This document shows positions 51,725-61,330 of a DNA stretch of 64,000 bases, in pieces. Numbering within the stretch: the stretch's first letter is position 1; every line of letters starts with the position of its first letter. Below the pieces are notes generated by a model. The model did no database searches and was not told the DNA's origin. It saw only the letters and a program-made list of their open reading frames with translations. The stretch spans positions 1 through 64,000 of the forward strand of contig JBBSGD010000001.1 in assembly GCA_038254435.1 (NCBI GenBank), in the 5' to 3' direction. The translations under genes and the position numbers were made by a program. This DNA is from JBBSGD01 sp038254435 (GTDB lineage: Bacteria > Actinomycetota > CADDZG01 > WHSQ01).

Positions 51725-53506
51725 CTAGTCGTCTACCGTGCTCTTGAGGTGCAGGACCTCGAGCTGCTCATCGTCCACCGGCGCGGGCGCTCCGGTTAGA
51801 GGGTCGAACGCGGTCTGGGTCTTGGGGAAGGCGATGACCTCACGGATGTTCTCCTCCCCGGCCGCCAGCGCCACGATTCTGTCGATGCCCGGCGCGATGC
51901 CTCCGTGCGGCGGGACTCCGTAGCGAAAGGCGTTCAAGAGGAAGCCGAACTTCTCCTCTGCCTCTGACTCGTCGATTCCCAGCGCCCTGAACACGCGGCT
52001 TTGCATGGCGCGATCGTGGATCCTGATGCTTCCCGACGCAAGCTCCCAGCCGTTGAGAGTGATGTCGTACGACTTGGAGATGACCCTGGCGGGGTCCGAT
52101 TCCATGTACTGGAGAGTGTCCTCGACGACTCCCGTGAAGGGGTGGTGGATGGCGTCCCAGCACCCCGCCTCCTCGTCGTACTCGAACCACGGGAAATCGA
52201 GCACCCAAACAAAGCGCCAGTAGCCCGGGTCTGAGGGCGCATACTCGGGGATCAGCCCGAAGCGCGCGCCGAGACGGTTGCGCAGCGCTCCCAGCACCTT
52301 GTAGACGAGCGAGATGCGCGCGTCCGCCATTATCAAGACGAGGTCCCCGGCACCTGCGCCCGCCGCGGCGAGCAGGTTGTCTTTCTCTTCGGCGCCGAAG
52401 AACTTCGCCAGCGGGGACTTGATCCCGTCGCCGGTCACGCTCACCCACACAAGCCCGCCCGCGCCCAGCTCCTTGGCCTCTTCGACTATGCAATCGAGCT
52501 CCTTGCGACCAAGCTCGCCCTTGCCGGGAACGGTGATCCCCTTGATCGCTCCGCCTGCATCAAGGACCGAGCGAAACACCTTGATTTCGGTGCGCTCGAA
52601 CATTGAACCGAGGTCACGCAGCTCCAGCCCGAAGCGCACATCGGGCTTGTCGACGCCGAAGCGTTCCATCGATTCCCGGTAGGTCAGCCGCGCAAAGCCG
52701 GATAGATCGACGCCGAGGGCGTCGCGCCACACCTGCTTGAACATGCGTTCGGTTACCTCGAGCACGTCGTCAATGTCTACAAAGGACATCTCCACATCGA
52801 GCTGGGTGAACTCGGGCTGACGGTCGGCGCGCAGGTCCTCGTCGCGAAAGCACTTGACGATCTGGTAGTAGCGGTCGAGTCCCGCCACCATGAACAGCTG
52901 CTTGAACAGCTGCGGCGACTGGGGCAGCGCGTAGAAACCCCCGGGGTGAAGCCTGGACGGCACGAGGTAGTCGCGCGCTCCTTCGGGAGTCGAGCGCGTC
53001 AGCATCGGCGTCTCGATCTCGAGGAAGCCCTCGGCGTCGAAAAAGCGCCTTATCGAGGACATGATCGAATGACGCAGGCGCATGTTGCGCTGCATCCCCG
53101 CGCGCCTGAGGTCGATCGAGCGGTGCTTGAGGCGAAGGCTCTCATCGACATCATGGTGCTCGTCGATCTGAAACGGCGGCGTCTCCGCGACCGAGAGGAT
53201 GTCGAGCTCGTCGGCTGCGACCTCGACGCGGCCCGTGCTGAGCTTGGGGTTGACGGTGCCCTCGCGCCTGCGCCTCACCTCGCCCCCCACCCTCAGCACG
53301 TACTCGCTGCGCAGGCCCTGTGCCGCGTCGTGCACGCGCACGGAGACGTCGGTCGAGAACACGACCTGCACGATCCCTGCCGCGTCTCGCAGGTCGATGA
53401 AGGTGACGCCGCCGTGGTCCCGGCGTGAGTTGACCCAGCCGCACAACGTGACCCGCGCTCCGACCTCGTCCTCGGTCACCCGCCCGCACATGTGTGATCG
53501 CATCAT
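51725..53506 (-). CDS. aspS: Aspartate-tRNA ligase
   Basis: The 593-residue class II enzyme charges tRNA-Asp, or tRNA-Asp and tRNA-Asn if it is the non-discriminating type. It has an N-terminal OB-fold anticodon domain (VTLCGWVNSRRDHGGVTFID), motif 2 with YQIVKCFRDEDLRADRQPEF, the bacterial GAD insertion (about 290-410), and motif 3 HGGIAPGIDRIVALAAG. The ATG at 53506 overlaps the hisS stop (ATGA). No asnS or gat genes are in the window to decide specificity. Confidence 0.96.
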   Translation of the reverse strand: MMRSHMCGRVTEDEVGARVTLCGWVNSRRDHGGVTFIDLRDAAGIVQVVFSTDVSVRVHDAAQGLRSEYVLRVGGEVRRRREGTVNPKLSTGRVEVAADELDILSVAETPPFQIDEHHDVDESLRLKHRSIDLRRAGMQRNMRLRHSIMSSIRRFFDAEGFLEIETPMLTRSTPEGARDYLVPSRLHPGGFYALPQSPQLFKQLFMVAGLDRYYQIVKCFRDEDLRADRQPEFTQLDVEMSFVDIDDVLEVTERMFKQVWRDALGVDLSGFARLTYRESMERFGVDKPDVRFGLELRDLGSMFERTEIKVFRSVLDAGGAIKGITVPGKGELGRKELDCIVEEAKELGAGGLVWVSVTGDGIKSPLAKFFGAEEKDNLLAAAGAGAGDLVLIMADARISLVYKVLGALRNRLGARFGLIPEYAPSDPGYWRFVWVLDFPWFEYDEEAGCWDAIHHPFTGVVEDTLQYMESDPARVISKSYDITLNGWELASGSIRIHDRAMQSRVFRALGIDESEAEEKFGFLLNAFRYGVPPHGGIAPGIDRIVALAAGEENIREVIAFPKTQTAFDPLTGAPAPVDDEQLEVLHLKSTVDD

Positions 53507-54792
53507 CTTCGGGCGCTCTCCCGGCGCTTCTTCATCTCGGTAACTCTCCTTGTGACTTCCGCCAGCGGAATGCTGTGCTGGTCCCCCGCCGTCAGGTCCT
53601 TGAGCGCGGCCTCGCCGCGCGCCATCTCCTCCTCGCCCAGAATGACTGCCCAGCGCGCACCGGAGCGCGACGCGTCCTTCATCTGGCCCTTCATGCTGCG
53701 AGACGAATGGTCGAGCTCCGCGCCCAGATCCGCCCGGCGAAGCTCCACCGCCAGCTTCCACGCTGCCGCCGCCGCGGCCTCGCCCAAGGCGACGATGTAG
53801 ACGTCGGTCGTCGGCCCGGTCTCGGGCGCCTCTCGTACGAGCATCAACCTGTCGAGGCCGAGAGCGAAGCCGACCCCCGGAAGACGCGCTCCTCCCAGGG
53901 CCTCGGCGAGACCGTCGTAGCGGCCTCCCCCGCCGATCGTGTCTTGCGAGCCGAGGCCGCTGCCGATGTACTCCCACGCGGTGCGAGTGTAGTAATCGAG
54001 CCCGCGCACGAGCCTGGCGTCGAGCTTGAAAGGAACACCGGCATCCGTGAGGTAGCGCTGCACCGACTCGAAGTGCTCCCGGCAGGGCCCGCACAGGTGC
54101 TCGTCGATCAGCGGAGCGCCCGCCATGACGGCGCGCGTCGACTCGTCCTTGGAGTCGAAGAGGCGCAACGGGTTGACGCGCGCCCGGGCGCGGTCCTCTT
54201 CGGCCAGCTCGCCCTCCTTCCGCTCGATGTAGGCGGCGAGAACGCTCACGTAGCCCAGCCGGCAGGAGGAATCGACGTGGCCTATGGAGTTGAGGGTCAG
54301 CGTCTGCGAGGCACCGGCCGCGGCGATGAAGCGCGCACCGACCTCGATGACCTCGGCGTCGGTGAGCGGCGCCTCGGCCCCGATCGCCTCGATGCCGAGC
54401 TGGAAGAGCTCCCGGTGGCGACCCTTCTGGGGCCGTTCCTGGCGAAACATCGCACCTGCGTAGGCCACCTTTATGGGCAGCGAGCCCCGCGCGAGAGAGT
54501 GCTCGAGCACTGCCCGCATCACCCCCGCGGTGCCCTCGGGCCGCAGCGTCAGCGAGCGCCCGCCGCGGTCGGTGAACGTGTACATCTGCTTGGCGACGAC
54601 CTCGCTGTCCTGCCCCACCCCCCGGGCGAAGACCTCGGTGTGCTCGAGGATGGGCGTCTCGATGGGCTGGTAGCCGGCCCGGGCAAACGTTGCCATGGCG
54701 AGGCTGATCACCTCCGCCCGGGAACGCGACTCGGGCGGCACCTTGTCGAATGTGCCCTTGAGGGCGCGCAGAAGCTTCCTTTCTCCGGCCAT
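53503..54792 (-). CDS. hisS: Histidine-tRNA ligase
   Basis: The 429-residue class II enzyme charges tRNA-His. It shows motif 2 VAYAGAMFRQERPQKGRHRE, the histidine-specific LVRGLDYYTRTAWEYIG, and motif 3 GVGFALGLDRLMLV; the C-terminal anticodon domain follows with DVYIVALGEAAAAAAWKLAV. It precedes aspS with an ATGA overlap, a common pair. There is no Shine-Dalgarno sequence before the ATG, but a -10-like box lies six bases upstream, suggesting a leaderless transcript. Confidence 0.96.
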   Translation of the reverse strand: MAGERKLLRALKGTFDKVPPESRSRAEVISLAMATFARAGYQPIETPILEHTEVFARGVGQDSEVVAKQMYTFTDRGGRSLTLRPEGTAGVMRAVLEHSLARGSLPIKVAYAGAMFRQERPQKGRHRELFQLGIEAIGAEAPLTDAEVIEVGARFIAAAGASQTLTLNSIGHVDSSCRLGYVSVLAAYIERKEGELAEEDRARARVNPLRLFDSKDESTRAVMAGAPLIDEHLCGPCREHFESVQRYLTDAGVPFKLDARLVRGLDYYTRTAWEYIGSGLGSQDTIGGGGRYDGLAEALGGARLPGVGFALGLDRLMLVREAPETGPTTDVYIVALGEAAAAAAWKLAVELRRADLGAELDHSSRSMKGQMKDASRSGARWAVILGEEEMARGEAALKDLTAGDQHSIPLAEVTRRVTEMKKRRESARR

Positions 54793-54798
54793 CCGGGC

Positions 54799-54804
54799 AT
54801 CCTA
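54799..54804 (-). promoter_or_regulatory. Predicted -10 box of a leaderless hisS transcript
   Basis: TAGGAT on the minus strand is separated from the hisS ATG by only GCCCGG. Transcription would start at about the A of the ATG. Leaderless genes are common in Actinomycetota, and the lack of a ribosome binding site agrees with this. No -35 box is evident. Confidence 0.4.
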
Positions 54805-54891
54805 CGGGCGAGGGGCCGGGCCGGAGGCGGTTGACCGCCCGTGTGATTGGATAGGTCTGTAGAGGAGCCCACGGCAACTCGAGGAGGATTC

Positions 54892-55734
54892 ATGCCCGCA
54901 GCGCGCAGCGAGGACCGCTCCAAGCTGGAGCAGATCGCCCGGCGCATTCGCGCCGACATCGTCACGGCCACGACTGCGGCCGCCTCCGGCCACCCGTCGA
55001 CGTCGCTGTCCATGGTCGAGCTCGTCACCGTGCTCTATTTCGGGGGCGTGCTCCACTACGACACGACCGAGCCCCACGACCCCAGCCGGGATCGATTCAT
55101 TCTCTCCAAGGGACACGGCGCTCCGGGACTGTACGCGGTCCTCGCCGAGGCCGGCTATTTCGAGAGGGCCCAGCTCACCGACTTGCGCAAGCTCGGCTCC
55201 CCCCTCGAGGGGCATCCCAACATGTGCCGCCTCGCCGGGGTTGAGGCATCTACCGGGTCGCTCGGGCAAGGCCTGTCGCAAGGAATCGGGCACGCGCTTG
55301 CCGCGCGGCTCGATGACAGCGACTATCGCGTCTACGTGATGACCGGCGACGGGGAGCTCGAGGAGGGGCAGGTCTGGGAGGCTGCCATGTACGCGGGCAA
55401 CCACGAGCTGAGCAACCTGACGCTGATCGTCGATCACAACGGCTACCAGCAAACGGACTCGGTCGAGCACGTTCAACCTCTCGACCCCCTCGACCAGAAG
55501 TTCGCTGCATTCGGCTGGGCGACGCGGACCATCGACGGTCATTCGCTGGGCGAAGTCGCGGACGCATTCGCGTGGGCCCGGGACGTTCAGGACAAGCCGC
55601 AGGCCATCGTCGCGCGTACGGTCAAAGGCAAGGGCGTTTCGCTGCTCGAGGCCGAGCCGGGCAAGTGGCACGGCAAGCCGATCCCCAAGGACGAAGAAGC
55701 CAAGGCACTGCAAGAGATTGGAGCCGCGACATGA
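54892..55734 (+). CDS. Transketolase, N-terminal subunit
   Basis: The 280-residue subunit binds the pyrophosphate end of thiamine diphosphate. It carries ARRIRADIVTATTAAASGHP, DRFILSKGHGAPGLYAVLAE, and the ThDP motif VYVMTGDGELEEGQVWEAAM to LIVDHNGYQQ. The ATG at 54892 has GAGGAGG four bases upstream; an in-frame start 45 bp earlier lacks one. A possible promoter TTGACC (54831-54836) is only 15 bp from TAGGTC. It overlaps the second subunit gene by 4 bp. Confidence 0.93.
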   Translation: MPAARSEDRSKLEQIARRIRADIVTATTAAASGHPSTSLSMVELVTVLYFGGVLHYDTTEPHDPSRDRFILSKGHGAPGLYAVLAEAGYFERAQLTDLRKLGSPLEGHPNMCRLAGVEASTGSLGQGLSQGIGHALAARLDDSDYRVYVMTGDGELEEGQVWEAAMYAGNHELSNLTLIVDHNGYQQTDSVEHVQPLDPLDQKFAAFGWATRTIDGHSLGEVADAFAWARDVQDKPQAIVARTVKGKGVSLLEAEPGKWHGKPIPKDEEAKALQEIGAAT

Positions 55735-56696
55735 GCTTCGGTTTGAGCCGCATCAAGCTCGACGAGGGAGCCTCGACGCGCGCCGCATTCGGAGAGACGC
55801 TGGCCGAGCTCGGCTCCGACGAGCGCATCGTCGTGATCGACGGAGATGTCAACAACTCAACCTACACGAACAAGTTCAAGGGCAAGTATCCGGAGCGCTT
55901 CTTCAACGTGGGCATCGCAGAATCCAACCTCGTCGGAATAGCCGCCGGCTTTGCGGCATGCGGCCGCATCCCCGTAGCGTCTTCGTTTTCGACGTTCCTG
56001 ATGTCCAACGCGTTCGACCAGATACGCATGTCGGTAGCCTTTCCGAACCTCAACGTCAAGCTCGTCGGCACCCACGCCGGCATCTCCATCGGCGAGGACG
56101 GCCCCTCCCAGATGGCGATCGAGGACATCGCCCTGGCGTGCGCCTTGCCCGGCTTCACGGTCATAGTTCCCGCCGACGGTCCCAGCACGTCGGCGGCTAC
56201 CATGGCGATGATCGAAAGGGAGGGACCCGCATTCATGCGCTGTGGGCGACCCAACGTCCCGGTAATTTACGACGATCCCTCGAAGTTCAAGCTGGGGAAA
56301 GCGACGACGATAAGAGACGGCGACGAGGTCACGATCATCGCCAATGGGATCATGGTCGCTATGGCGCTCGATGCGGCCGAAGCCCTCGATTCGGAGGGAG
56401 TCTCTGCACGCGTGCTCGACATGCACACGGTCAAGCCGGTCGACAAGGCAGCGATCGAGCGCGCCGCCAACGAGACCAACGGGATAGTCGTTGCCGAGGA
56501 ACACCTCGCCTACGGGGGCCTCGGGTCGACGGTTGCGATGGTTGTGGGCGAACGCAAGCCGGCTCGCATGGCGTTCGTCGACCTCGGGGACACCTATGCG
56601 ACGTCCGGGAAGCCGGACGAGCTGCTTACCCAGTACGGCCTGACGCCGGACGCCATCCTCGACGCGGCCCGCAGGGTGCTAAAGGACCGCGACTAG
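55731..56696 (+). CDS. Transketolase, C-terminal subunit
   Basis: The 321-residue partner supplies the pyrimidine-binding half: ERIVVIDGDVNNSTYTNKFK, FFNVGIAESNLVGIAAGFAA, THAGISIGEDGPSQMAIEDI and the C-terminal VLDMHTVKPVDKAAIERAAN. Together with the N-terminal subunit it forms a split transketolase for the non-oxidative pentose phosphate pathway; a DXS-like role is unlikely. The ATG overlaps the first subunit stop (ATGA). Confidence 0.93.
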   Translation: MSFGLSRIKLDEGASTRAAFGETLAELGSDERIVVIDGDVNNSTYTNKFKGKYPERFFNVGIAESNLVGIAAGFAACGRIPVASSFSTFLMSNAFDQIRMSVAFPNLNVKLVGTHAGISIGEDGPSQMAIEDIALACALPGFTVIVPADGPSTSAATMAMIEREGPAFMRCGRPNVPVIYDDPSKFKLGKATTIRDGDEVTIIANGIMVAMALDAAEALDSEGVSARVLDMHTVKPVDKAAIERAANETNGIVVAEEHLAYGGLGSTVAMVVGERKPARMAFVDLGDTYATSGKPDELLTQYGLTPDAILDAARRVLKDRD

Positions 56697-56711
56697 CCGA
56701 GCTTCAGCGAC

Positions 56712-56754
56712 GACTGGGTGGTAGGCGGTCAAATACGCGCGTATGCACCCACTC
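56712..56754. terminator. Hairpin between convergent tkt and dtd genes
   Basis: GACTGGGTG (56712-56720) pairs with CACCCACTC (56746-56754) with one mismatch, and the loop contains the 12-bp palindrome ATACGCGCGTAT (56733-56744). It sits between two convergent stops, as expected for a bidirectional terminator, though T-runs are lacking. Confidence 0.45.
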
Positions 56755-56759
56755 GGCGT

Positions 56760-57209
56760 TTAAAAGGTCTTGTCGGAGTCGAGGAGGATGGTCACCGGCC
56801 CGTCGTTGACCAGGCCGACGTCCATATGCGCGCCGAAGACACCGGTTGCGCAGCGCACCCCTGCGGAGGCAACCGCGCCGGCAACCTCTTCATAGAGGCG
56901 CTGCGCTTCGGGACCCTGTGCGGCCATGACGAAGGAGGGACGCTTACCTTTGCGCGCGTCGCCGTAGAGCGTGAACTGTGGCACCACCAGGGCCTCCCCT
57001 TTCACCTCGAGCAGTGAGAGGTTCATCCGGCCGGAGTCGTCGGGAAAGATGCGCAGCCCACAGACCTTGTCCCTCATCCAGGCGACCTCCCGGCCCGTAT
57101 CGTGCGGTGCGATTGCCAGCAGGACTACCAGCCCGGCTTCGATCTCGCCTACCGTCTCCCCGCCGACGGTGACCGACGCACAGGTCACCCGCTGCAACAC
57201 GGCCCTCAC
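56760..57209 (-). CDS. dtd: D-aminoacyl-tRNA deacylase
   Basis: The 149-residue proofreading enzyme hydrolyses D-aminoacyl-tRNA. It starts at a GTG overlapping the TGA of the penicillin-binding protein gene: VRAVLQRVTCASVTVGGE. The two DTD signatures are present, PQFTLYGDARKGKRPSF and LVNDGPVTILLDS, the second carrying the cross-subunit GP motif. Confidence 0.95.
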   Translation of the reverse strand: MRAVLQRVTCASVTVGGETVGEIEAGLVVLLAIAPHDTGREVAWMRDKVCGLRIFPDDSGRMNLSLLEVKGEALVVPQFTLYGDARKGKRPSFVMAAQGPEAQRLYEEVAGAVASAGVRCATGVFGAHMDVGLVNDGPVTILLDSDKTF

Positions 57210-58966
57210 GGAGCGAGAGGCAGAACACGCTCGAGGATGGAGCGCGCCAGAGGCGCCGCTACCACACCGCCCACGCCCCCAAACTCCACCACCACCGACA
57301 CCGCTACCTTGGGCGCCGGCGCCGGCGCGAACGCAACGAACCACGCGTGGTCCTTGATCTTGCCGTTGACGCTGATCTCCGCAGTGCCCGTCTTGCCGGC
57401 CACGTCCACGCCCGTTATCTGCGCGGCCGTTCCGGTTCCGCCCTGCACCACCGCTTGCATCATGGAGGTCATCTCGGCGGCCACCTTGCCGGGCACGACC
57501 CGCCGGGAGTCCTTGGGCTGCTCGGTCGCGATACGCGGGCTCATGCGAACTCCGTTGTCGGCGATGGTGGCCGCGACGCTCGCCATCTGAAGCGGAGTGG
57601 CGAGGTCCTGTGCCTGTCCCACAGATCCCCACAACAGGTCTCCGAGATCGGCGGCCTTGGGGTAGGACGAGGTGGCTGCCTCGAGGCGGGGGCTCGGGGC
57701 TGTGTTGAAACCGAATCTGGTCGCATAGCGATGGAGACGTGAGGCCCCCAGCTTCTCCGCGACCTGGGCAAACGCCGTGTTGACACTGTACTTGAGAGCG
57801 TCGGCAAAGGTGAGGCTGGTGAAGCTCTCGGACTCGAAGTTGCGCACGCCCTTGTATTCCTTGGGCCCGCTGAGGATCGTGGCGGGCGTCACCACGCCGG
57901 TAGCGAGGGCCGCGCTGCCGGTGACGATCTTCATCGAAGACCCCGGTGGGTAGAGGCCCGACAGAGCGCGGTTGAAGGGATGGATGTCGGTAGATCCGAC
58001 GTAGTTGTTGGGGTCGAACGGCGCCGAGGACACCACGGCAAGCAAATCTCCGGTGAGCGGGCTCATCACCACGGCACCGCCGACAGTGCTGCCGTAAGCG
58101 GCTTCTGCAGCGTGCTGCACCGGCATATCCAGAGTGCTGTGGACCGGGCGCCCCGCGCGGCCATGCTTAGTCCCCAGCGTGGCGAGCTTCTTGCCGCCCC
58201 TGCCCGTCACCTGCAGACGCTGCAAAGGCGTCCCGGCGAGACGGGCATTGTAGGCACCTTCGATTCCGGACGCGCCGACCAGTGTGCCCTTCTCGTAATA
58301 GGAGGGAAGCTCGGCCGGGCGGTCGGCGCTCACCTTCCCGAGATGACCGACCGTGCTGCCGCCCACCGGGCCATAGGGATAGGTGCGCCCCAGCCCCACG
58401 CCCCGTGCCAGGACGCGTCCGTCCCGGTCGACGATCCGGGCGCGCGGCGGCCATTTGTAGGTCACCGAAAAACCGCGCGCTCCCTTGATGCCCGGCCACA
58501 GAGCGCCCCTCGTCCAGGCAACCGCCCAGCGGTCGTCCTTGCTCGAGTAGCGAAGGGTGAGGTTGCCCGATAGGTGCACGGGGGCCGAGGCAGCCGCCGA
58601 ACGGAATGTCACCTCGTAGGGAACCCGCGTGTCGATCACCTGCCCGGGCGAGGGCGATGCGCTCGGGGCGGGCTGAGGGACCTCGCCGGTTTGCTTCACG
58701 CTCAGAGAGGTGATGCGCCCCGCCGCGCGCTCGTGCTTCAGCCACCGCTCCAAGCGCTGCGCGCTCCAGCGTGCGCGAGTTCGCTTATCGAGCAGCGCGG
58801 CGATGGCCTTGCCATCGGATGCGTTGAGGGCCTTCACGAAGGAGCCGGCGGCGTCCCCGGCCGAGGGAAGCGAGTATCCGCCCTGGGTGCACGATGCTGT
58901 GATCATGCACAGAGCCGTCACCAGCGACAGCCGTGCTGCCCCCCCATTGATGCTCGCTCTCCTCAC
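57206..58966 (-). CDS. Class B penicillin-binding protein (PBPA/MecA-N type)
   Basis: The 586-residue transpeptidase crosslinks peptidoglycan. A signal with a lipobox-like LCMITASC precedes an NTF2-like MecA-N domain (AGSFVKALNASDGKAIAALL), a linker domain (RARIVDRDGRVLARGVGLGR) and the transpeptidase with active-site SxxK in YPPGSSMKIVTGSAALA, SxN in LKYSVNTAFAQVAEKL and KTG in DVAGKTGTAEISVNG. The GTG start is 3 bp after the relA stop. It may be a lipoprotein rather than a type II membrane protein. It is coupled to dtd. Confidence 0.92.
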   Translation of the reverse strand: MRRASINGGAARLSLVTALCMITASCTQGGYSLPSAGDAAGSFVKALNASDGKAIAALLDKRTRARWSAQRLERWLKHERAAGRITSLSVKQTGEVPQPAPSASPSPGQVIDTRVPYEVTFRSAAASAPVHLSGNLTLRYSSKDDRWAVAWTRGALWPGIKGARGFSVTYKWPPRARIVDRDGRVLARGVGLGRTYPYGPVGGSTVGHLGKVSADRPAELPSYYEKGTLVGASGIEGAYNARLAGTPLQRLQVTGRGGKKLATLGTKHGRAGRPVHSTLDMPVQHAAEAAYGSTVGGAVVMSPLTGDLLAVVSSAPFDPNNYVGSTDIHPFNRALSGLYPPGSSMKIVTGSAALATGVVTPATILSGPKEYKGVRNFESESFTSLTFADALKYSVNTAFAQVAEKLGASRLHRYATRFGFNTAPSPRLEAATSSYPKAADLGDLLWGSVGQAQDLATPLQMASVAATIADNGVRMSPRIATEQPKDSRRVVPGKVAAEMTSMMQAVVQGGTGTAAQITGVDVAGKTGTAEISVNGKIKDHAWFVAFAPAPAPKVAVSVVVEFGGVGGVVAAPLARSILERVLPLAP

Positions 58967-58969
58967 GGT

Positions 58970-61255
58970 CTACGAACGCGCCGCCGAGGGAACGATGCGA
59001 TAGGCGTCGAACACGGAATCGATGTTTCTCACCGTCTTTATGACATGCTCCAGGTGTGCGGGGTCGGCGAGCTCGAAGGCGAACGTAAGGGCAGCGATTC
59101 CATCCTTGCCCGTGCGAGAGCTAGACGAAACGATCTGCAGACCATGATCCGAGATCGCCGAGGTCACGTCCCGTAGCAGCTTGGTCCGATCAAGCGCCTC
59201 GATTTGAATAGCAGCCATGAAGGTTGATCGCTGGCGGTTGTCCCACCACACCTCCGTCATGCGCCCCACCTCGCCCGACTCGAGCACGTGGGCATTCGGA
59301 CAGTCCTTGCGGTGCACCGAGACTCCCCGTCCGCGTGTGAGGAACCCGACGATGGGATCCCCGGGCACGGGAGTACAGCAGAGCGCCAGCCTCACGAGAA
59401 GGTCGTCGTGCCCCTCAACGATCACTCCCTTACCGCGCGGCCGGGCCGCTCGCTTGCGCCGCGTCGTCTGCTCGGTTACCTCGTCGGCCTCTTCTTCCTC
59501 CTCCTGCGGTTCAAACAGTCTGATGACACGGCTTGCCACCGACTGCGTTGACAGCTTGCCCTCGCCCACGGCGACATGCAGCGCATCGAGGTCCGCGTAG
59601 TGGAGCTCGTCTGCGATCTGGGCCAGGAGCCCCGACTTGGTCACCTTCTTCACCGGCAGCCCTTGCTTGCGCAGCGCGCCCATGAGGGCATCGCGGCCCT
59701 GGGCGAGCGCGTCCTCGCGGCGCTCTCGTGCGAACCACTGGCGAATCTTGTTGCGGGCGCGCGGGGTCTTGACTATCTGCAACCAGTCTCGTGATGGGGA
59801 CGCCGATCCCTTCGAGCTGATGACCTCCACTGAGTCCCCCGAGACAAGCTCATGGCTCAGCGCCACGAGCCTTCCGTTGACGCGTGCCCCCACCGTCCGG
59901 TGTCCCACCTCTGTGTGGATGCCATAGGCGAAGTCGATCGGTGTCGCGCCGCGCGGCATGTCGAGGACGTCGCCCTTGGGAGTAAAGACGAACACCTCGT
60001 CCGAGTAGAGATCGATCTTGAGGGACTCCATGAAGTCCTTGGGGTCCGCCGACTCCCGCTGCCAGTCCATCATGCGCTGGAGCCATGCGATCTCTTGCTC
60101 GGACACTTTCCCGCGCCGCTGCTCCTTGTAGAGCCAGTGGGCGGCGATGCCGAACTCGGCGGCCCTGTGCATCTCAGTAGTCCGGATCTGAATCTCCATC
60201 GGGCGCCCGGAGTTGCTTCTCACCGTGGTGTGAAGCGACTGGTACATGTTGAACTTGGGCATTGCGATGTAGTCCTTGAACCGCCCCGGGACCGGGGTGT
60301 AGAGAGTGTGCAGCGCGCCGAGAGCCCCGTAGCAGTCCCTTACCGAATCGACGACGACACGGATCCCGACGAGATCGAAGATCTCATCGAACTGGCGGCC
60401 GCGCAGCACGATCTTCTCGTAAATCGAATAGAGGTGCTTGGGACGCCCGGAGACCTGAGACTTGATCTTGACCTCGCGCAGCTTGCCTCGTATCTCCTCG
60501 GCCACGTCCTCGAGAACCTTCTGGCGCTCGGGCTGACGCTGGTGCACCAGGGCGTCGATCTCCTCGAAGCGCTTCGGATGCAGCGTCTTGAAGGCGTGAT
60601 CCTCGAGCTCCCACTTGATGGCGTACATGCCGAGCCTGTGTGCCAGCGGGGCATAGATCTCGAGCGTCTCGCGCGCGATCATCTTGCGCTTGGCGGGCTC
60701 GAGGGGAGCCAGCGTGCGCATGTTGTGGAGCCGGTCGGCGATCTTGATCAGCAGCACCCTCACATCGCGCGCTGTCGCGATGATCATCTTGCGCAGGTTC
60801 TCGGCCCTGCTCTGCTCCGGCGAGCGGAACCGGATCTTGTCGAGCTTGGTGACGCCGTCGATGAGCGCTGCGATGTCGAAGCCCATGGCCGACTCGACCT
60901 CGGCCAGGGTGACTTCCGTGTCCTCGACCGCATCGTGCAGCAGCCCCGCTGCGACCGTAATCTCGTCGAGCCCGATCTCGGCAAGGACCAGCGCGACGCC
61001 CAGCGGGTGGGTAATGAAGGGGTCGCCCGACTTGCGAAACTGGCCCCTGTGCGACGCCTCGGCGATTTCGAAGGCGCGTTCTATCGGCTTCGTGTCGCCC
61101 TTGGGCCTGCGCACCCGGAACTCTCTGAGGACCGGCTCGAGCAACGGATCGGTGCTCTGGCGCGCGGGCCGCACCTTCTTGAGCACGGCCTTGACCCCCT
61201 TGCTGCCGCCGGTGGCGACCTGCGCCTCCGCGCTGCGATCCTCGATCGAGCCCAT
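58970..61255 (-). CDS. relA: Bifunctional (p)ppGpp synthetase/hydrolase
   Basis: The 761-residue Rel protein controls the stringent response. It has the HD hydrolase domain (FITHPLGVALVLAEIGLDE; AAGLLHDAVEDTEVTLAE; KIADRLHNMRTLAPL), the synthetase domain (LYSIYEKIVLRGRQFDEIFD; MPKFNMYQSLHTTVRSNSGR), the TGS domain (VFVFTPKGDVLDMPRGATPI), a Zn-finger/CC-like middle (LALCCTPVPGDPIVGFLTRG) and a C-terminal ACT domain. Both catalytic parts appear intact, so it should be bifunctional like mycobacterial Rel. Confidence 0.97.
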   Translation of the reverse strand: MGSIEDRSAEAQVATGGSKGVKAVLKKVRPARQSTDPLLEPVLREFRVRRPKGDTKPIERAFEIAEASHRGQFRKSGDPFITHPLGVALVLAEIGLDEITVAAGLLHDAVEDTEVTLAEVESAMGFDIAALIDGVTKLDKIRFRSPEQSRAENLRKMIIATARDVRVLLIKIADRLHNMRTLAPLEPAKRKMIARETLEIYAPLAHRLGMYAIKWELEDHAFKTLHPKRFEEIDALVHQRQPERQKVLEDVAEEIRGKLREVKIKSQVSGRPKHLYSIYEKIVLRGRQFDEIFDLVGIRVVVDSVRDCYGALGALHTLYTPVPGRFKDYIAMPKFNMYQSLHTTVRSNSGRPMEIQIRTTEMHRAAEFGIAAHWLYKEQRRGKVSEQEIAWLQRMMDWQRESADPKDFMESLKIDLYSDEVFVFTPKGDVLDMPRGATPIDFAYGIHTEVGHRTVGARVNGRLVALSHELVSGDSVEVISSKGSASPSRDWLQIVKTPRARNKIRQWFARERREDALAQGRDALMGALRKQGLPVKKVTKSGLLAQIADELHYADLDALHVAVGEGKLSTQSVASRVIRLFEPQEEEEEADEVTEQTTRRKRAARPRGKGVIVEGHDDLLVRLALCCTPVPGDPIVGFLTRGRGVSVHRKDCPNAHVLESGEVGRMTEVWWDNRQRSTFMAAIQIEALDRTKLLRDVTSAISDHGLQIVSSSSRTGKDGIAALTFAFELADPAHLEHVIKTVRNIDSVFDAYRIVPSAARS

Positions 61256-61330
61256 ACGTCATTGTAAGAGCGGAATGCGCCGATCCTCGGCGCGTTGCGG
61301 CCCGCGGCGGACCGCGGTGCCCTCTCGAGA

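Noticed and set aside
54892..56696. A 1-deoxyxylulose-5-phosphate synthase split in two
   Set aside because: The motifs GDGELEEGQVWEAAM and HAGISIGEDGPSQ, and the subunit sizes of 280 and 321 residues, fit the split transketolase family instead.
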